Assembly (NCBI GenBank): GCA_947498055.1
Contig: CANMJA010000001.1
Location: 204,533 to 268,532, forward strand
Direction: 5' to 3'
DNA: 64,000 nucleotides
Origin: an uncultured Tenacibaculum sp.
Lineage (GTDB): Bacteria; Bacteroidota; Bacteroidia; Flavobacteriales; Flavobacteriaceae
Shown here: one piece after another, positions 1-8,397 of the stretch
How the letters are laid out: each line of letters opens with the position of its first letter
Position numbering within the stretch: the first letter of the stretch is position 1
Translations under genes and position numbers: made by a program
The notes under the pieces: generated by a model
The model's database searches: none
Told to the model about the DNA's origin: nothing
The model's input: the letters and a program-made list of their open reading frames with translations, nothing else

Positions 1-2
1 CA

Positions 3-920
3 GCAAATGATTTGTTACTGAAAGAACCTCAATTAGAAAATCATTATGATGATGAAGATGATTACGATTCTTGGGATTATTGGCTTAAATCAGATGCAAT
101 TACTTGGAATGATTTCTGGACTTCGGATTTGCGAGACCCATTGCCTTTATTAGATAAGTTTTGGAAAAATGAATATGATAAATTTGATAAAGAATGGAGA
201 GATACAATTCACGAAGATAAATTCGATAAAGAAATAGGTATTTCAGAATTTTATAATGAAAGGTTTATTATTCCTCACGCTGGGTTTACACGTCATATTG
301 GAGATAATAGTGAAACCGTCTATATTCGTTCAGCTTTAGTTTCAGTAAAAGGTTCTGAAGCATTATTAAGAGCTTTTCAGAGCGCAGAAGACCAGCATGA
401 TTATGCTTTCCCTATAGAAAACGATGGAGAGCGTTTTGAGATTAAGAATAGCGATTTCATCTTTGAAAGTTGGTTAAAAGCCTATGAAACAGCATATGAT
501 GGTTTAGACAAGCATGATTCTCTAGCAAAAAGAACAGGTAAGAGTATTATCACTTTTGGAACAAATATCCAAGAGGCTTTCCAAATTGAATTTAGTGATG
601 ATTTAAAGATGGCTCGGCTAGATAGTAATCAAATATCTTCGTTAGAATTTTGGGATGAAACAAGTGATAGTAGATATAGAGATATAAAAAACATTGAAAG
701 TTCCGGAGAAATATTAAAAGTTGATATTAACTTCATATTAAATATTCTGAAAAAGGAAAATTTGAATATGATTATAAAGTGTCAAATAACCAAACAACTA
801 AAAGAAAGTCAATATAGGAGTGATAACAGGAAGCAACCTTGGGAACACACTAAAATTTATTTATTAAAAGCGAATGGAACAGTCAAAACACTCAGAGGAA
901 GAAATTTTAAAATTGGGTAA
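3..920 (+). CDS. C-terminal part of a large unknown protein (runs off left edge)
   Basis: The frame is open to the left edge, so this is the tail of a longer protein; the in-window TTG at 12 is not a convincing start. About 305 residues are visible. They are rich in Asp, Glu and Trp near the beginning and contain no motif that I can assign. The last 47 bases overlap the next gene, so the two are probably translated together. A large protein followed by a small overlapping partner, next to a toxin-antitoxin pair, fits a defence island, but that is inference. Function unknown. Confidence 0.75.
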   Translation, partial: ANDLLLKEPQLENHYDDEDDYDSWDYWLKSDAITWNDFWTSDLRDPLPLLDKFWKNEYDKFDKEWRDTIHEDKFDKEIGISEFYNERFIIPHAGFTRHIGDNSETVYIRSALVSVKGSEALLRAFQSAEDQHDYAFPIENDGERFEIKNSDFIFESWLKAYETAYDGLDKHDSLAKRTGKSIITFGTNIQEAFQIEFSDDLKMARLDSNQISSLEFWDETSDSRYRDIKNIESSGEILKVDINFILNILKKENLNMIIKCQITKQLKESQYRSDNRKQPWEHTKIYLLKANGTVKTLRGRNFKIG

Positions 921-1566
921 AAAACTAATAAAGGAATTAGATTTAGTTTATACAGGAAATACCTTAGCGAGATGGATGGTACATTATCTGGCTGAATTAA
1001 TGCATTCTATAGAAGTTTGTACATCAAAAACAGAGAAAGCTAGACTTAAGAAAGAATGTTGTAATGTAATATTAGAATTATGGGAAAAAAGAGAACGAAT
1101 ACCAATTGAGAAACCGTTGACGAAATTAAAACCAATAATAGATGTTATAGGTTTATTAAAAAAGAATGAGCATCCTTTTATTCATCACAGATTTTTAGAT
1201 AACAATAAAAATTTAAAAAATAAACATTCGAGCTGGTTTAGTTTTTTAGAAACTATAAAAACTAATTCTGAGAGAATATATCGCAAATCATTAATATCAA
1301 TGATAAGTGAAGAAGTTTTGGAAAAGGACAAAGAATGGATTGAGAAGCATGGTAATTTTTTATCTGATGAAGAAAAAAGTATAGTAGATTATTTAGACTC
1401 TATTAATGAAGTAACTATTTCTTTTGATGAAAATTCTAAAAATAAAGTTGCTAAGGAAGATAAACTTAAAGATTTATTTAATGAATTAGAGAAGCAAATA
1501 GACGAAGAAAAAGAAGCGTTATTGATATTGAAGAAGGTACTTTTGAATTCTTCAATAAAAGAATGA
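874..1566 (+). CDS. Small helical partner protein of the upstream gene, unknown function
   Basis: A 230-aa soluble, strongly charged and helical protein. It starts at an ATG inside the end of the previous gene (47-base overlap), which points to translational coupling and a shared complex. Near residue 32 it has a segment reading LARWMVHYLAELM, followed by a Cys/Trp-containing helix and a Lys/Glu-rich tail that looks coiled-coil. I believe similar small proteins occur beside large defence-type ATPase genes, but I could not check this. No enzymatic motif is visible. Confidence 0.7.
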   Translation: MEQSKHSEEEILKLGKKLIKELDLVYTGNTLARWMVHYLAELMHSIEVCTSKTEKARLKKECCNVILELWEKRERIPIEKPLTKLKPIIDVIGLLKKNEHPFIHHRFLDNNKNLKNKHSSWFSFLETIKTNSERIYRKSLISMISEEVLEKDKEWIEKHGNFLSDEEKSIVDYLDSINEVTISFDENSKNKVAKEDKLKDLFNELEKQIDEEKEALLILKKVLLNSSIKE

Positions 1567-1627
1567 TTTACTACCATTAGTGTTGAATTACTCTTTTTTG
1601 TATGGAGATATTGGGTAATTCTTTTTA

Positions 1628-2473
1628 TTATTTCAAATTGTCCATTAATCCAGATTGAAATTCTTTAAGTATTCGCACAGCATACTCTAAATTCCAATCT
1701 TTATTTTTCACCCAATCTTTAGCAATTGCAGAGTTTTTGGGATCATCCACATTATCATTTATAGTATTCAAAATACGTTCTTTTATAGCTTTGGAAATAT
1801 TTAAAAATTGGCTTGCTTTTCTACCTAATACTCTGGCTGCAATTTTAAGTTGGTCTAAATCATCTTCTTCAGGGAATATATCATTGTGGTATTCAACGAT
1901 TTCATCAAAATTATGATCGAAATAATGCTCTATAATTCTCAAAACATCATAAAGGTCGTTATCTCGGTCTTCTGGTCGATCACTCCAGGCAATTAATTTT
2001 AAAATAACCATTCCTGAAAGTGATGGAATTTGCAACGACTTTTCTTCGATTTCTATAGTTTCGGTTTCTTGTAGGACTTCGCTAAAACCTAAAACGTGCA
2101 AATCCGTATAACGCTCATTGAATTGTATGGCGAATTTTTCTTCAATTTCTCCAAAAGGCAATAGATCTATGACAATATTAAATTTGTCGTGATATAGAGT
2201 CCAAGGTGCTTCTACTTTGTTAAACCCATGTTTGAGAAGCTCCTCAACTACAGTTTCAAACTCTTGTATAGAGGATATCATTATGGCAAAATCAATATCT
2301 TTTGTTCCTCTATTCGGTTTAATACCATTTTTCAATAATTCTAAAGCGACTGCGCTGGCTCCAATGAGATAGTATGGTATGTTTAGTTTTACCAACACAT
2401 CATCGATACAATCAAAAACTTCTTTAAAATAAGGGATTGCTAATTCCTTATAGGTTTGGTTTGATGTACTCAT
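1628..2473 (-). CDS. AbiEii-like nucleotidyltransferase (type IV toxin candidate)
   Basis: A 281-aa protein with a minimal nucleotidyltransferase fold. It has a G-A-S-A-V-A-L segment near residue 38, followed by an R-G-T-K-D-I-D motif near residue 57; the Asp residues would bind the metal ions. AbiEii/MenT proteins transfer nucleotides to tRNA and arrest growth. It overlaps the upstream antitoxin-like gene by 26 bases, the usual antitoxin-first order of AbiE operons. A non-toxic nucleotidyltransferase of the DUF6036 type is an alternative. It lies outside the ICE, in the left flank. Confidence 0.75.
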   Translation of the reverse strand: MSTSNQTYKELAIPYFKEVFDCIDDVLVKLNIPYYLIGASAVALELLKNGIKPNRGTKDIDFAIMISSIQEFETVVEELLKHGFNKVEAPWTLYHDKFNIVIDLLPFGEIEEKFAIQFNERYTDLHVLGFSEVLQETETIEIEEKSLQIPSLSGMVILKLIAWSDRPEDRDNDLYDVLRIIEHYFDHNFDEIVEYHNDIFPEEDDLDQLKIAARVLGRKASQFLNISKAIKERILNTINDNVDDPKNSAIAKDWVKNKDWNLEYAVRILKEFQSGLMDNLK

Positions 2474-3449
2474 TGAAAATTATGTTTGCAGTTTCTTTGC
2501 TTCTTTTGTCATTACCAATCATTAATTCTGTATAAACTAATATAGCGGGCGCTGTACGTTCGTTTAATTTTTTTTTCCAAAAAAGGTCGTATACCCAAAT
2601 ATCGCCTTCATTGTCTGGTACTAATCTATAGTTAAGTATTAAATCTTTTACAGTTTCTTTAGTATATATAATAAATTTTTCTGGACGTAAATGATGCGTT
2701 AGTATTTCACCAGCAGGTTCACCTCCCCAAACTGTTCTATTTTGGTTGAGTTGTATCTCTCTCCAGTCTTGATTATCATTCTGAAACCTAAATCGTTGTT
2801 TGAAAATTGTTGGTTTTAAGGTTTGTTCAAACTCAGTAATCCATTTATTGAGAAATTCCACATAATTATTAATTACATATTCGTTTTTATTTAATTTTAA
2901 AATGAAGTTGGTTTCAAGTAATCCATTTATAATTAAAGGAATGTTTCCTAAGGCTACTTCTGCTATCTCAGCAATTTCTCTTTGCGTATTATTGATTAAC
3001 TGTGGATTTAATAAAAAATGAAATATAACTTTTAGCCCCGTTTTGGTAAAAGCTCTATTTCCTTTTCCTTTTCGAGTGTTGATTGTCTTATTTGTATCTA
3101 TATATAGAAATGTATTATTTTGATTGATATAGGCATTTCCATTACCTTCTAAATAGTTTACTTGATTCTCACGAAGTTCTTTTTTTACTTTTGGGAATAA
3201 CTTTTCGGCTACTAATAGAAAATTTTGAAACTTGTTGTTGTGATAAAATATATTTAATAATTGATGGCTCTTTACATCTTTCTTGATTTCTACCATTAGA
3301 AGTATTTTTTGGTTATTTAATACTATTTCCAATTCTCCATCCACTTCTATTTCTTTATCGTAGTCTATATCATTCCAATCCCAAGTAGTAATTGGAATAT
3401 TATTTTCTAAATTATGAATTGCATTATTTAAAACATCTATTTTAGTCAT
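2448..3449 (-). CDS. AbiEi-like type IV antitoxin / transcriptional regulator
   Basis: A 333-aa protein. The N-terminal ~120 residues contain a DGELEI...VEIKK segment that looks like a decayed restriction-endonuclease fold. A winged-helix-like segment follows (around residues 150-190, with TQREIAEIAEVALGNIPLIINGL). Long AbiEi-type antitoxins of Bacteroidota have this layout and repress their own promoter. It precedes and overlaps the nucleotidyltransferase by 26 bases. The upstream region carries repeated TGTTCA/TGAACA half-sites that could be its operator. The toxin-antitoxin role is inferred from family and gene order. Confidence 0.7.
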   Translation of the reverse strand: MTKIDVLNNAIHNLENNIPITTWDWNDIDYDKEIEVDGELEIVLNNQKILLMVEIKKDVKSHQLLNIFYHNNKFQNFLLVAEKLFPKVKKELRENQVNYLEGNGNAYINQNNTFLYIDTNKTINTRKGKGNRAFTKTGLKVIFHFLLNPQLINNTQREIAEIAEVALGNIPLIINGLLETNFILKLNKNEYVINNYVEFLNKWITEFEQTLKPTIFKQRFRFQNDNQDWREIQLNQNRTVWGGEPAGEILTHHLRPEKFIIYTKETVKDLILNYRLVPDNEGDIWVYDLFWKKKLNERTAPAILVYTELMIGNDKRSKETANIIFNEYIKPNL

Positions 3450-3458
3450 TGTAATTTT

Positions 3459-3513
3459 TTGTTCATTTTTTTTAATTGTTCATTATTCGTGAACATGAAT
3501 AAAATATGAACAA
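3459..3513. promoter_or_regulatory. Candidate AbiEi operator: repeated TGTTCA / TGAACA half-sites
   Basis: Just upstream of the antitoxin start codon there are two TTGTTCAT copies (about 3459 and 3476) and two TGAACA copies (3490 and 3507) on the same strand, forming overlapping inverted repeats. AbiEi proteins autoregulate by binding such repeats. Binding here is inferred. The following ~280 bases up to the tRNA fragment hold no gene that I can support. Confidence 0.4.
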
Positions 3514-3798
3514 ATATACATATTTTATTAATTATCTGTAGATTAAAAATGGATAAGTTAAAGAATCCATTTTATAACTAAATTTAATTTTGCAAAAGGA
3601 AAAGATTATTTTCCTTTATTGAATAGATGAAAACATTTCCCTTCGGGTTATTAAACCTTAAGGAGGTATCATAAGTATTTCATTAAAAAAACTAAAAATA
3701 ATTTAAAAGCTTTGATATATAAGGTTTAAGAAGAGTATGAAGTTTTTGAACACTTGTGAAATTTAAAATAAAAAGAAAGTTTGTTAAAAACCTTGTCA

Positions 3799-3845
3799 GG
3801 CTCATAACCCGAAGGTCACTGGTTCGAGTCCAGTTCCCGCTACTA
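3799..3845 (+). repeat. attL: 47-bp tRNA-Met 3' fragment, left end of the ICE
   Basis: These 47 bases are identical to 63254-63300 and in the same orientation. They contain a CTCATAA anticodon loop (CAT anticodon), a full T-arm with TTCGAGT loop and the acceptor 3' strand TCCCGCT. The 5' half of the tRNA is missing: upstream bases do not form the D-arm or the acceptor partner, and the anticodon stem has a mismatch (TCAGG against CCCGA). It is therefore a recombination scar, not a working tRNA gene. Integration at the 3' end of a tRNA-Met is common for tyrosine integrases. Confidence 0.9.
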
Positions 3846-3848
3846 AGC

Positions 3849-3900
3849 AAGCTCATTGATAAACAGGTATTTAAAACCTTTTTCAATGAGCTTTTTTTTT
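3849..3900 (+). terminator. Hairpin plus T-run directly after the tRNA fragment
   Basis: An 11-bp perfect stem (3849-3859 with 3883-3893), a 23-base loop and a run of Ts. It has the form of a rho-independent tRNA terminator. In the element it also overlaps the most likely integrase start codon at 3886, so it could limit integrase expression from read-through transcription. Confidence 0.7.
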
Positions 3901-5169
3901 GATATCTTGCAAACCGCATACAGTAACGCATACAGCAGCGGATTGAAGAAACAATATACAGAACCAAAAATATACCATGGCGGAAAGAACTTTGATCTTT
4001 CCAAGAGATGGTATGTTTATTACTCATACGCACATCCAGAACTCATAGGAAAAAACGGTAATCCAGTTATGGTTCGCCAACCTCCTATTACTATGAGCAT
4101 TAATAAAAACTATAAAACAAAACAGGAAAGACTTTTTCACTTGGGGCTTGTTAGTAAATTATTACTAGATTTATTAAAAGGAGGTTCGTCCCCATATAAA
4201 GGTGAAATAAAATTGAATAATCAATCTTTAGAATATACTGCTGTAGCTGCTTTGGATTATGCACTTGACTTAAAAAATAGTACACTTTCTGAAACGTCAA
4301 AACCTGATTATCGTAGTCGATGTAATCAATTCAAAAAATATCTTGAAAAAAAGAATCTTGCAGATAAGAGTATTTTAAGCATAACCAGAGAGGTAGTTAA
4401 TACTTATCTTGAAGGAATTGTTAAAGCTAGTAGTGCTCGAAATAGGAATAATACACGTATCGTATTGAGTGCATTATTTGGTGAACTTGATGATAGTCGT
4501 ATTATACCAAGAAATTTTATAGAAACGATTAAGGTGCTTGACACAAAATCCGTTAGTCACGACACATACCCATTGGAAGTTTTGGAGGGGTTATTCGCCT
4601 TTATGAAAGAAAAAGACCCTTTGTTATTATTGTTTGTCCAGTTTGTGTCTTACAATTTTTTACGTCCCATTGAAGTTTGTCGTTTAAGACTGAAAGATAT
4701 TGTTTTATCACAAAAACTTTTAACTGTTAGGACGAAGAACAAAAATAAAGGTAGTAAGACTAAAATAATACCTAATATCGTTATAGATGAAATCAAGAGT
4801 TTTGATTTTTCTATACAGCAAAATTTCTTATTCACACCAGATGGTATTGGAGAAGAATGGGAAGCAAAAGAAACAAGTAGAAGAGATTATTTTACAACTA
4901 GATTCCGTAAACTTAAAAGCAAATATAATAAACATCTTATTGATCAAGGAAAAACACTTCAATTGGGAAGAGAATATACAGTCTACTCTTTTAGACATAC
5001 TTTTATTACTATGCTTTTCAGAAAGCTACGAAAAGAGTTTACTTACACTGAAACATGTGATAAACTAATGCTTATAACAGGTCATTCTACATTAAAAGCA
5101 CTTAAAGAATATTTAAAAGATATTGATGCAGAGCTTCCAGAAGATTATAGTGGATTATTAGTACTTTAA
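3886..5169 (+). CDS. int: Tyrosine site-specific recombinase (ICE integrase)
   Basis: Catalyses integration and excision at the tRNA-Met site. From the ATG at 3886 it is about 427 aa. It has an N-terminal arm-binding-like region, a SAM-like core-binding domain (about 130-215) and a C-terminal catalytic domain. The first Arg lies in FLRPIE (near 258), an S-F-R-H box near 368, a G-H-S box near 398, and the nucleophile Tyr is probably in KEYL near 408. A TTG at 3856 in the same frame would add ten residues; I prefer the ATG, but it sits inside the terminator hairpin. The first codons also contain a tandem CGCATAC repeat that is echoed at the right end of the ICE. The gene stands alone, next to attL. 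Confidence 0.93.
   Translation: MSFFFDILQTAYSNAYSSGLKKQYTEPKIYHGGKNFDLSKRWYVYYSYAHPELIGKNGNPVMVRQPPITMSINKNYKTKQERLFHLGLVSKLLLDLLKGGSSPYKGEIKLNNQSLEYTAVAALDYALDLKNSTLSETSKPDYRSRCNQFKKYLEKKNLADKSILSITREVVNTYLEGIVKASSARNRNNTRIVLSALFGELDDSRIIPRNFIETIKVLDTKSVSHDTYPLEVLEGLFAFMKEKDPLLLLFVQFVSYNFLRPIEVCRLRLKDIVLSQKLLTVRTKNKNKGSKTKIIPNIVIDEIKSFDFSIQQNFLFTPDGIGEEWEAKETSRRDYFTTRFRKLKSKYNKHLIDQGKTLQLGREYTVYSFRHTFITMLFRKLRKEFTYTETCDKLMLITGHSTLKALKEYLKDIDAELPEDYSGLLVL
3915..3933 (+). repeat. Left arm-type integrase site (tandem CGCATAC)
   Basis: CGCATACAGTAACGCATAC, with one mismatch to 63142-63160 at the other end of the ICE and in the same orientation. Each copy holds two CGCATAC units 12 bases apart. 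Repeats of this kind close to both att cores are typical integrase arm-binding sites. This copy lies inside the integrase coding sequence. Confidence 0.6.
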
Positions 5170-5224
5170 TTCTTAGTAAATACCTATTTATCTTTAATAT
5201 TAATATTGTTTTATACTCTAAAAA

Positions 5225-5250
5225 ACCCTGTATCAAATTTGATACAGGGT
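5225..5250 (-). terminator. 26-bp palindromic hairpin after the integrase gene
   Basis: A perfect palindrome with ACCCTGTATC arms. On the minus strand it is followed by a T-run, so it can terminate transcription arriving from the small minus-strand gene at 5395-5583. On the plus strand the integrase transcript would meet the same hairpin without a T-run. Confidence 0.6.
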
Positions 5251-5394
5251 AAAACTAACTAGTAGGTGACTAACCCAATACCGAAATAACGGTTAGTTTT
5301 ACGAGAGAGAGTCAACACGTCGTCGACATTTCGCTGATATAATATCGACTTCATCATTTTTGCTATTATTAGTTGATAGGTCATATTAAATAAG

Positions 5395-5583
5395 TTAACA
5401 GAGTTCTTTTATGAATACTTCAATAGCTTTAATAGTAGAATCATCTAGTTTACGATTGTACTTTAAAAATTTCTGTATAGTACCTCTTTTAACTTCTACT
5501 TTTCGTTCCAATGCAGTAACATTTAAAATATATGCAAAGGTTTTAAGCCACAACTCTATTTTGTTTCTTCCTTTTGGTCTCAA
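5395..5583 (-). CDS. Small putative DNA-binding protein
   Basis: A 62-aa basic protein, divergent from the XRE gene at 5745. It contains the segment TALERKVEVKRGTIQKFLKY, which resembles a short helix-turn-helix with a recognition helix near residues 35-43. Its position between the integrase and a divergent repressor suggests control of integration or excision, but no family was recognised. Confidence 0.5.
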   Translation of the reverse strand: MRPKGRNKIELWLKTFAYILNVTALERKVEVKRGTIQKFLKYNRKLDDSTIKAIEVFIKELC

Positions 5584-5744
5584 AATGTAAAATCAATTTA
5601 ATGTTGGGGATATTTCCACAGATTATCAGGTTTGTTTTTCATATATATAGATATACTTCATATATTTGTTAGTGACGCTCAAATATAATAAAACTTTTGC
5701 TTATAAATCAATTAAAGCTTATTTTTTAGATTAAAAACATATCT

Positions 5745-6149
5745 ATGAAAGAAAAAATAAAAGAAATAATGGATTACTATGATTTGAATCAGAAGGAATT
5801 TGCCGAAAAAATCCATGTTGTGCCACAAACAATAAGCGATGTTCTTAAAGGAAAGAGAAATGCTGGAGAGAAAATTATTCAAGGGATACTTAATTATTTT
5901 GATGAAATCAATCCGCTTTGGTTTCTTAAAGATATAGGAGATATGTTACTAGATAATGATAAGATGACGGAATTAAACAGAAAAAGAACATTTCAATCTC
6001 TTCATTTTGAGAGTTTAGAAGAACTTGCTTTATTTTGTGCGAATAATGAAGATGAGTTAATGAAGATCAAGACATTTTCAAATATTATAGATAAAAATGC
6101 TGCCTACAAGGTGTTGAAAATCGTAAACGTAAAGGGTTTTGATGGATAG
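5745..6149 (+). CDS. XRE-family transcriptional regulator (module A)
   Basis: A 134-aa protein with an N-terminal Cro/CI helix-turn-helix (residues 5-60: NQKEFAEKIHV turn, PQTISDVLKGKR recognition helix) and a C-terminal tail containing DELMKIKTFSNII. The tail matches that of the XRE protein at 47069 (EEFMKRKTYSNII). Both genes face a minus-strand operon of a small charged protein, a membrane protein and a lipoprotein. Here the stop codons are about 8 bases apart. It probably represses the module and itself. Confidence 0.85.
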   Translation: MKEKIKEIMDYYDLNQKEFAEKIHVVPQTISDVLKGKRNAGEKIIQGILNYFDEINPLWFLKDIGDMLLDNDKMTELNRKRTFQSLHFESLEELALFCANNEDELMKIKTFSNIIDKNAAYKVLKIVNVKGFDG

Positions 6150-6157
6150 AGACTAAT

Positions 6158-6394
6158 CTAGCCAGTAGCATTTAGCGTCATATTATTCACTATAAATATT
6201 TTAAACTCAGAAAGGGAGTTAAACTTCTGCCTCGCAACCTCTAGTAATTCTTCTACAGCCTGATCTATCTCCTCTTGTTGTCTTTCTAAACATTCTTCAA
6301 TTTCCTTTTCAATACTTATATTGAGAGACTTATCTATAATAGATAAATTACTTGTGTCTCTTTTAAGGATTTTCTTTGCTGCCTTATACTTCAT
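6158..6394 (-). CDS. Small charged protein of module A
   Basis: A 78-aa soluble protein that is very rich in Glu and Lys, with a likely helical stretch (EIEECLERQQEEIDQAVEEL). Its ATG overlaps the stop of the membrane-protein gene upstream (ATGA overlap), so it is the last gene of a three-gene operon. Its counterpart in module B is the 63-aa protein at 47488. Function unknown. Confidence 0.6.
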   Translation of the reverse strand: MKYKAAKKILKRDTSNLSIIDKSLNISIEKEIEECLERQQEEIDQAVEELLEVARQKFNSLSEFKIFIVNNMTLNATG

Positions 6395-7194
6395 TTCTCT
6401 TCATATATTTTATCTATTTCACTAAGAAAATCGACCAAATACTCTTTTCGATCCTGCTTCCTAATATATTTGCGCTTTATATCAAAATTTATGTAGTGCA
6501 ATAGGTTATTCATTTTAAATACTAGATCAATTTTGGATAATTTATACATATATCGAGTTATAATATAAGCTATTGTTGTTCCAACTATCGAAAACAAAAA
6601 CAATAATACTATGTATGCCCATTGAGGAACATCAGGCGAAGGATAAAAAACCCAAATCAGATAAAACAACCCAACTATTAGACCTACCAAGCTAAATGAC
6701 AGTATTACTTTTCTAAAAAAGAAGTTTTTTTCTTTAAAAAACAGAAAGAGAAGGAGAACTCCCAAAGCTAGAGCTACAACAGGCATTCCCAAGTGACTAA
6801 AGAATACTTTTACATTCCGAAATCCAAACAGTTTTTCATTTTCCAATGCCTCTTCATATTCTTTTTTTAAAACCTCTGAACTCTTAGTTAAACTAATTAT
6901 CAGAGGTATTTGTGTTTTAAGATCTGAAAGTAAATTTTCTTCTGTAATGAGTTTATTGTGATACTGAATAAGCGAATGTTTTAATTGTTTATCAAATTCT
7001 ATTCTTTGATCATCCACTTTGAAATAGTTTTTTTCAATCTCAATTACAAGTTCACTTTTATTGGGAAAAAACACTCCTAAAAAAGCAATAATAAATATAC
7101 TAATGACGACTACAAATATAGTTCCCGTCTTTAGTATTCCTTTTAGCTTAGAATGATCTAACTGACCTATCTCTTGTTCCTGGTGCTTGTGCAT
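6391..7194 (-). CDS. Multi-pass membrane protein of module A
   Basis: A 267-aa protein. One membrane helix lies near residues 23-43, followed by a ~95-residue soluble region with coiled-coil character. Three more hydrophobic helices follow between about 132 and 215, then a basic cytoplasmic tail. The 253-aa protein at 47704 has the same architecture (helix, soluble loop, helical bundle, charged tail), although the sequences have drifted far apart. It overlaps the lipoprotein upstream by 47 bases and the small gene downstream by 4. Surface exclusion, sensing or defence are all possible. Confidence 0.65.
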   Translation of the reverse strand: MHKHQEQEIGQLDHSKLKGILKTGTIFVVVISIFIIAFLGVFFPNKSELVIEIEKNYFKVDDQRIEFDKQLKHSLIQYHNKLITEENLLSDLKTQIPLIISLTKSSEVLKKEYEEALENEKLFGFRNVKVFFSHLGMPVVALALGVLLLFLFFKEKNFFFRKVILSFSLVGLIVGLFYLIWVFYPSPDVPQWAYIVLLFLFSIVGTTIAYIITRYMYKLSKIDLVFKMNNLLHYINFDIKRKYIRKQDRKEYLVDFLSEIDKIYEEK

Positions 7195-7318
7195 CTCCTT
7201 TATCCATTGAAGATATAGTGGAATCTAAATTACTCTCATCGCTAACCAATTCTGGTGAGCAACTTGTAAACATACATAACGAAACTAGAACTACTAATAC
7301 GTAAAAAACATTTTTCAT
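7148..7318 (-). CDS. Small lipoprotein, first gene of the module A operon
   Basis: A 56-aa ORF starting at 7318. It begins MKNVFYVLVVLVSLCMF and has a lipobox-like T-S-C at residues 18-20, then a short acidic to polar tail. It overlaps the start of the membrane-protein gene by 47 bases. The equivalent place in module B is held by a 62-aa lipoprotein (48416-48604) with the same kind of N-terminus (VLSSC), which supports this being a real gene. Confidence 0.6.
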   Translation of the reverse strand: MKNVFYVLVVLVSLCMFTSCSPELVSDESNLDSTISSMDKGDAQAPGTRDRSVRSF

Positions 7319-7698
7319 GACTAAATTTTTTTAAGGTTATATCCCTAAAAATAAAATTTAGCACTTGCTTTTTATTTCATTTTGCAAACAATTTAATTCA
7401 AACTCAACTATAGCTTATTTTACTTCCGTTGAGTGGTAAATTTAATATATATTTTTGAAAAATAATTGCGGTTTTACCGTAATCCCTAAGAAATTAATGA
7501 CTTAAAAAACTAAAGCTTATTTTAAATGTAAAATCTTTCTTAACGCTTAAATAGTTTAGGATTTGGCTTTTTTTGCCATGTTTCAAACTGTGCTTTTTAG
7601 CACGAATCCGCCTTTTTCTGGTAGTTTTAAGAGAATTTAAAACACATTATATCGTAATTTTCTTTTACTTTTATAGTGGAAAAATCAACTAAACAAAC
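7319..7698. other. 380-base intergenic region between divergent operons
   Basis: Very AT-rich. It must hold the promoters of both the module A operon (leftward) and the TssD cassette (rightward). I see no ORF, no strong hairpin and no clear TTTG / TAnnTTTG promoter pair. Confidence 0.4.
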
Positions 7699-8397
7699 AT
7701 GAGTATACTAGCAAAACTTCTAATAGATAATGTAGAAGTAGATGTGAGACGCTTTCAATTTGAATTTCATCAAGAGGCTGATATTAATGGTCGTCCTAAT
7801 AAAAAAACTACATTTAATGGTTTAAAATTGGAGATTGAATCACGGAGAGATTTAAACCTAGCTGATTGGTCTTTTGCAAAAGACCAAAAAAAGAAAATAG
7901 AATTACATATCTATCCAAGAACACTAGATACAAAAACAAGAAAACTCTATTTCTACGATTCGCATTTACTCTACTGGAAAACTCATTTTTCTGCTACAGG
8001 TGAACAGCCCATGACAGAAACGTTACATATTAGTAGTGGTTATGTTAAAGATAACAATAGTGATGGAAAATATTTAGCGTCTTGGGGTAAAAATTACACT
8101 CATAACACTACAACTACTACCAGAAATGAAGATAAAGAGAAGAAAATAACAAATTACTACTTAACCAACACAAACAATGAACCAATAGACGATTATAAGA
8201 AGAACGATATTATTGTAGTAAATATTGAAACTCTTAATCGTATTGGCGACTCTATAACCATTAACTTAAACGATGTTCAATATGATTTTGAGTATAATGA
8301 AAGTCTACTTGTTAATGACACACTAGAAAACATTACCATTAATAGTGATTTAGAGCAAATACAGTTAAAAGTAGTTGAACAAAAATCACAAAATTAA
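7699..8397 (+). CDS. tssD: TssD (Hcp-like) type VI secretion tube protein with C-terminal extension
   Basis: The first ~130 residues match the Bacteroidetes TssD pattern: M-S-I-L-A-K-L start, F-H-Q-E-A-D-I-N-G-R-P segment, DW near residue 54, E-P-M-T-E-T-L-H-I-S near 97. TssD forms the hexameric inner tube of type VI systems. The usual protein is about 130 aa; this one is 232 aa, with ~100 extra residues rich in Asn and Thr that may carry or dock cargo. The stop codon overlaps the start of the metalloprotease-like gene (8397). No other type VI structural gene is visible, so the protein presumably rides on a machine encoded elsewhere. Confidence 0.8.
   Translation: MSILAKLLIDNVEVDVRRFQFEFHQEADINGRPNKKTTFNGLKLEIESRRDLNLADWSFAKDQKKKIELHIYPRTLDTKTRKLYFYDSHLLYWKTHFSATGEQPMTETLHISSGYVKDNNSDGKYLASWGKNYTHNTTTTTRNEDKEKKITNYYLTNTNNEPIDDYKKNDIIVVNIETLNRIGDSITINLNDVQYDFEYNESLLVNDTLENITINSDLEQIQLKVVEQKSQN

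Noticed and set aside
3692..4033. 113-aa minus-strand ORF across attL
   Set aside because: It reads through the tRNA fragment on the wrong strand (the familiar S-G-N-W-T-R-T-S-D-L-R translation of a tRNA 3' end) and overlaps the integrase.
5641..5668. Bacteroidetes-type promoter (TTTG ... TATATTTG) before the module A XRE gene
   Set aside because: The two boxes at 5631 and 5661 are about 26 bases apart, too far for the usual 19-21 spacing.
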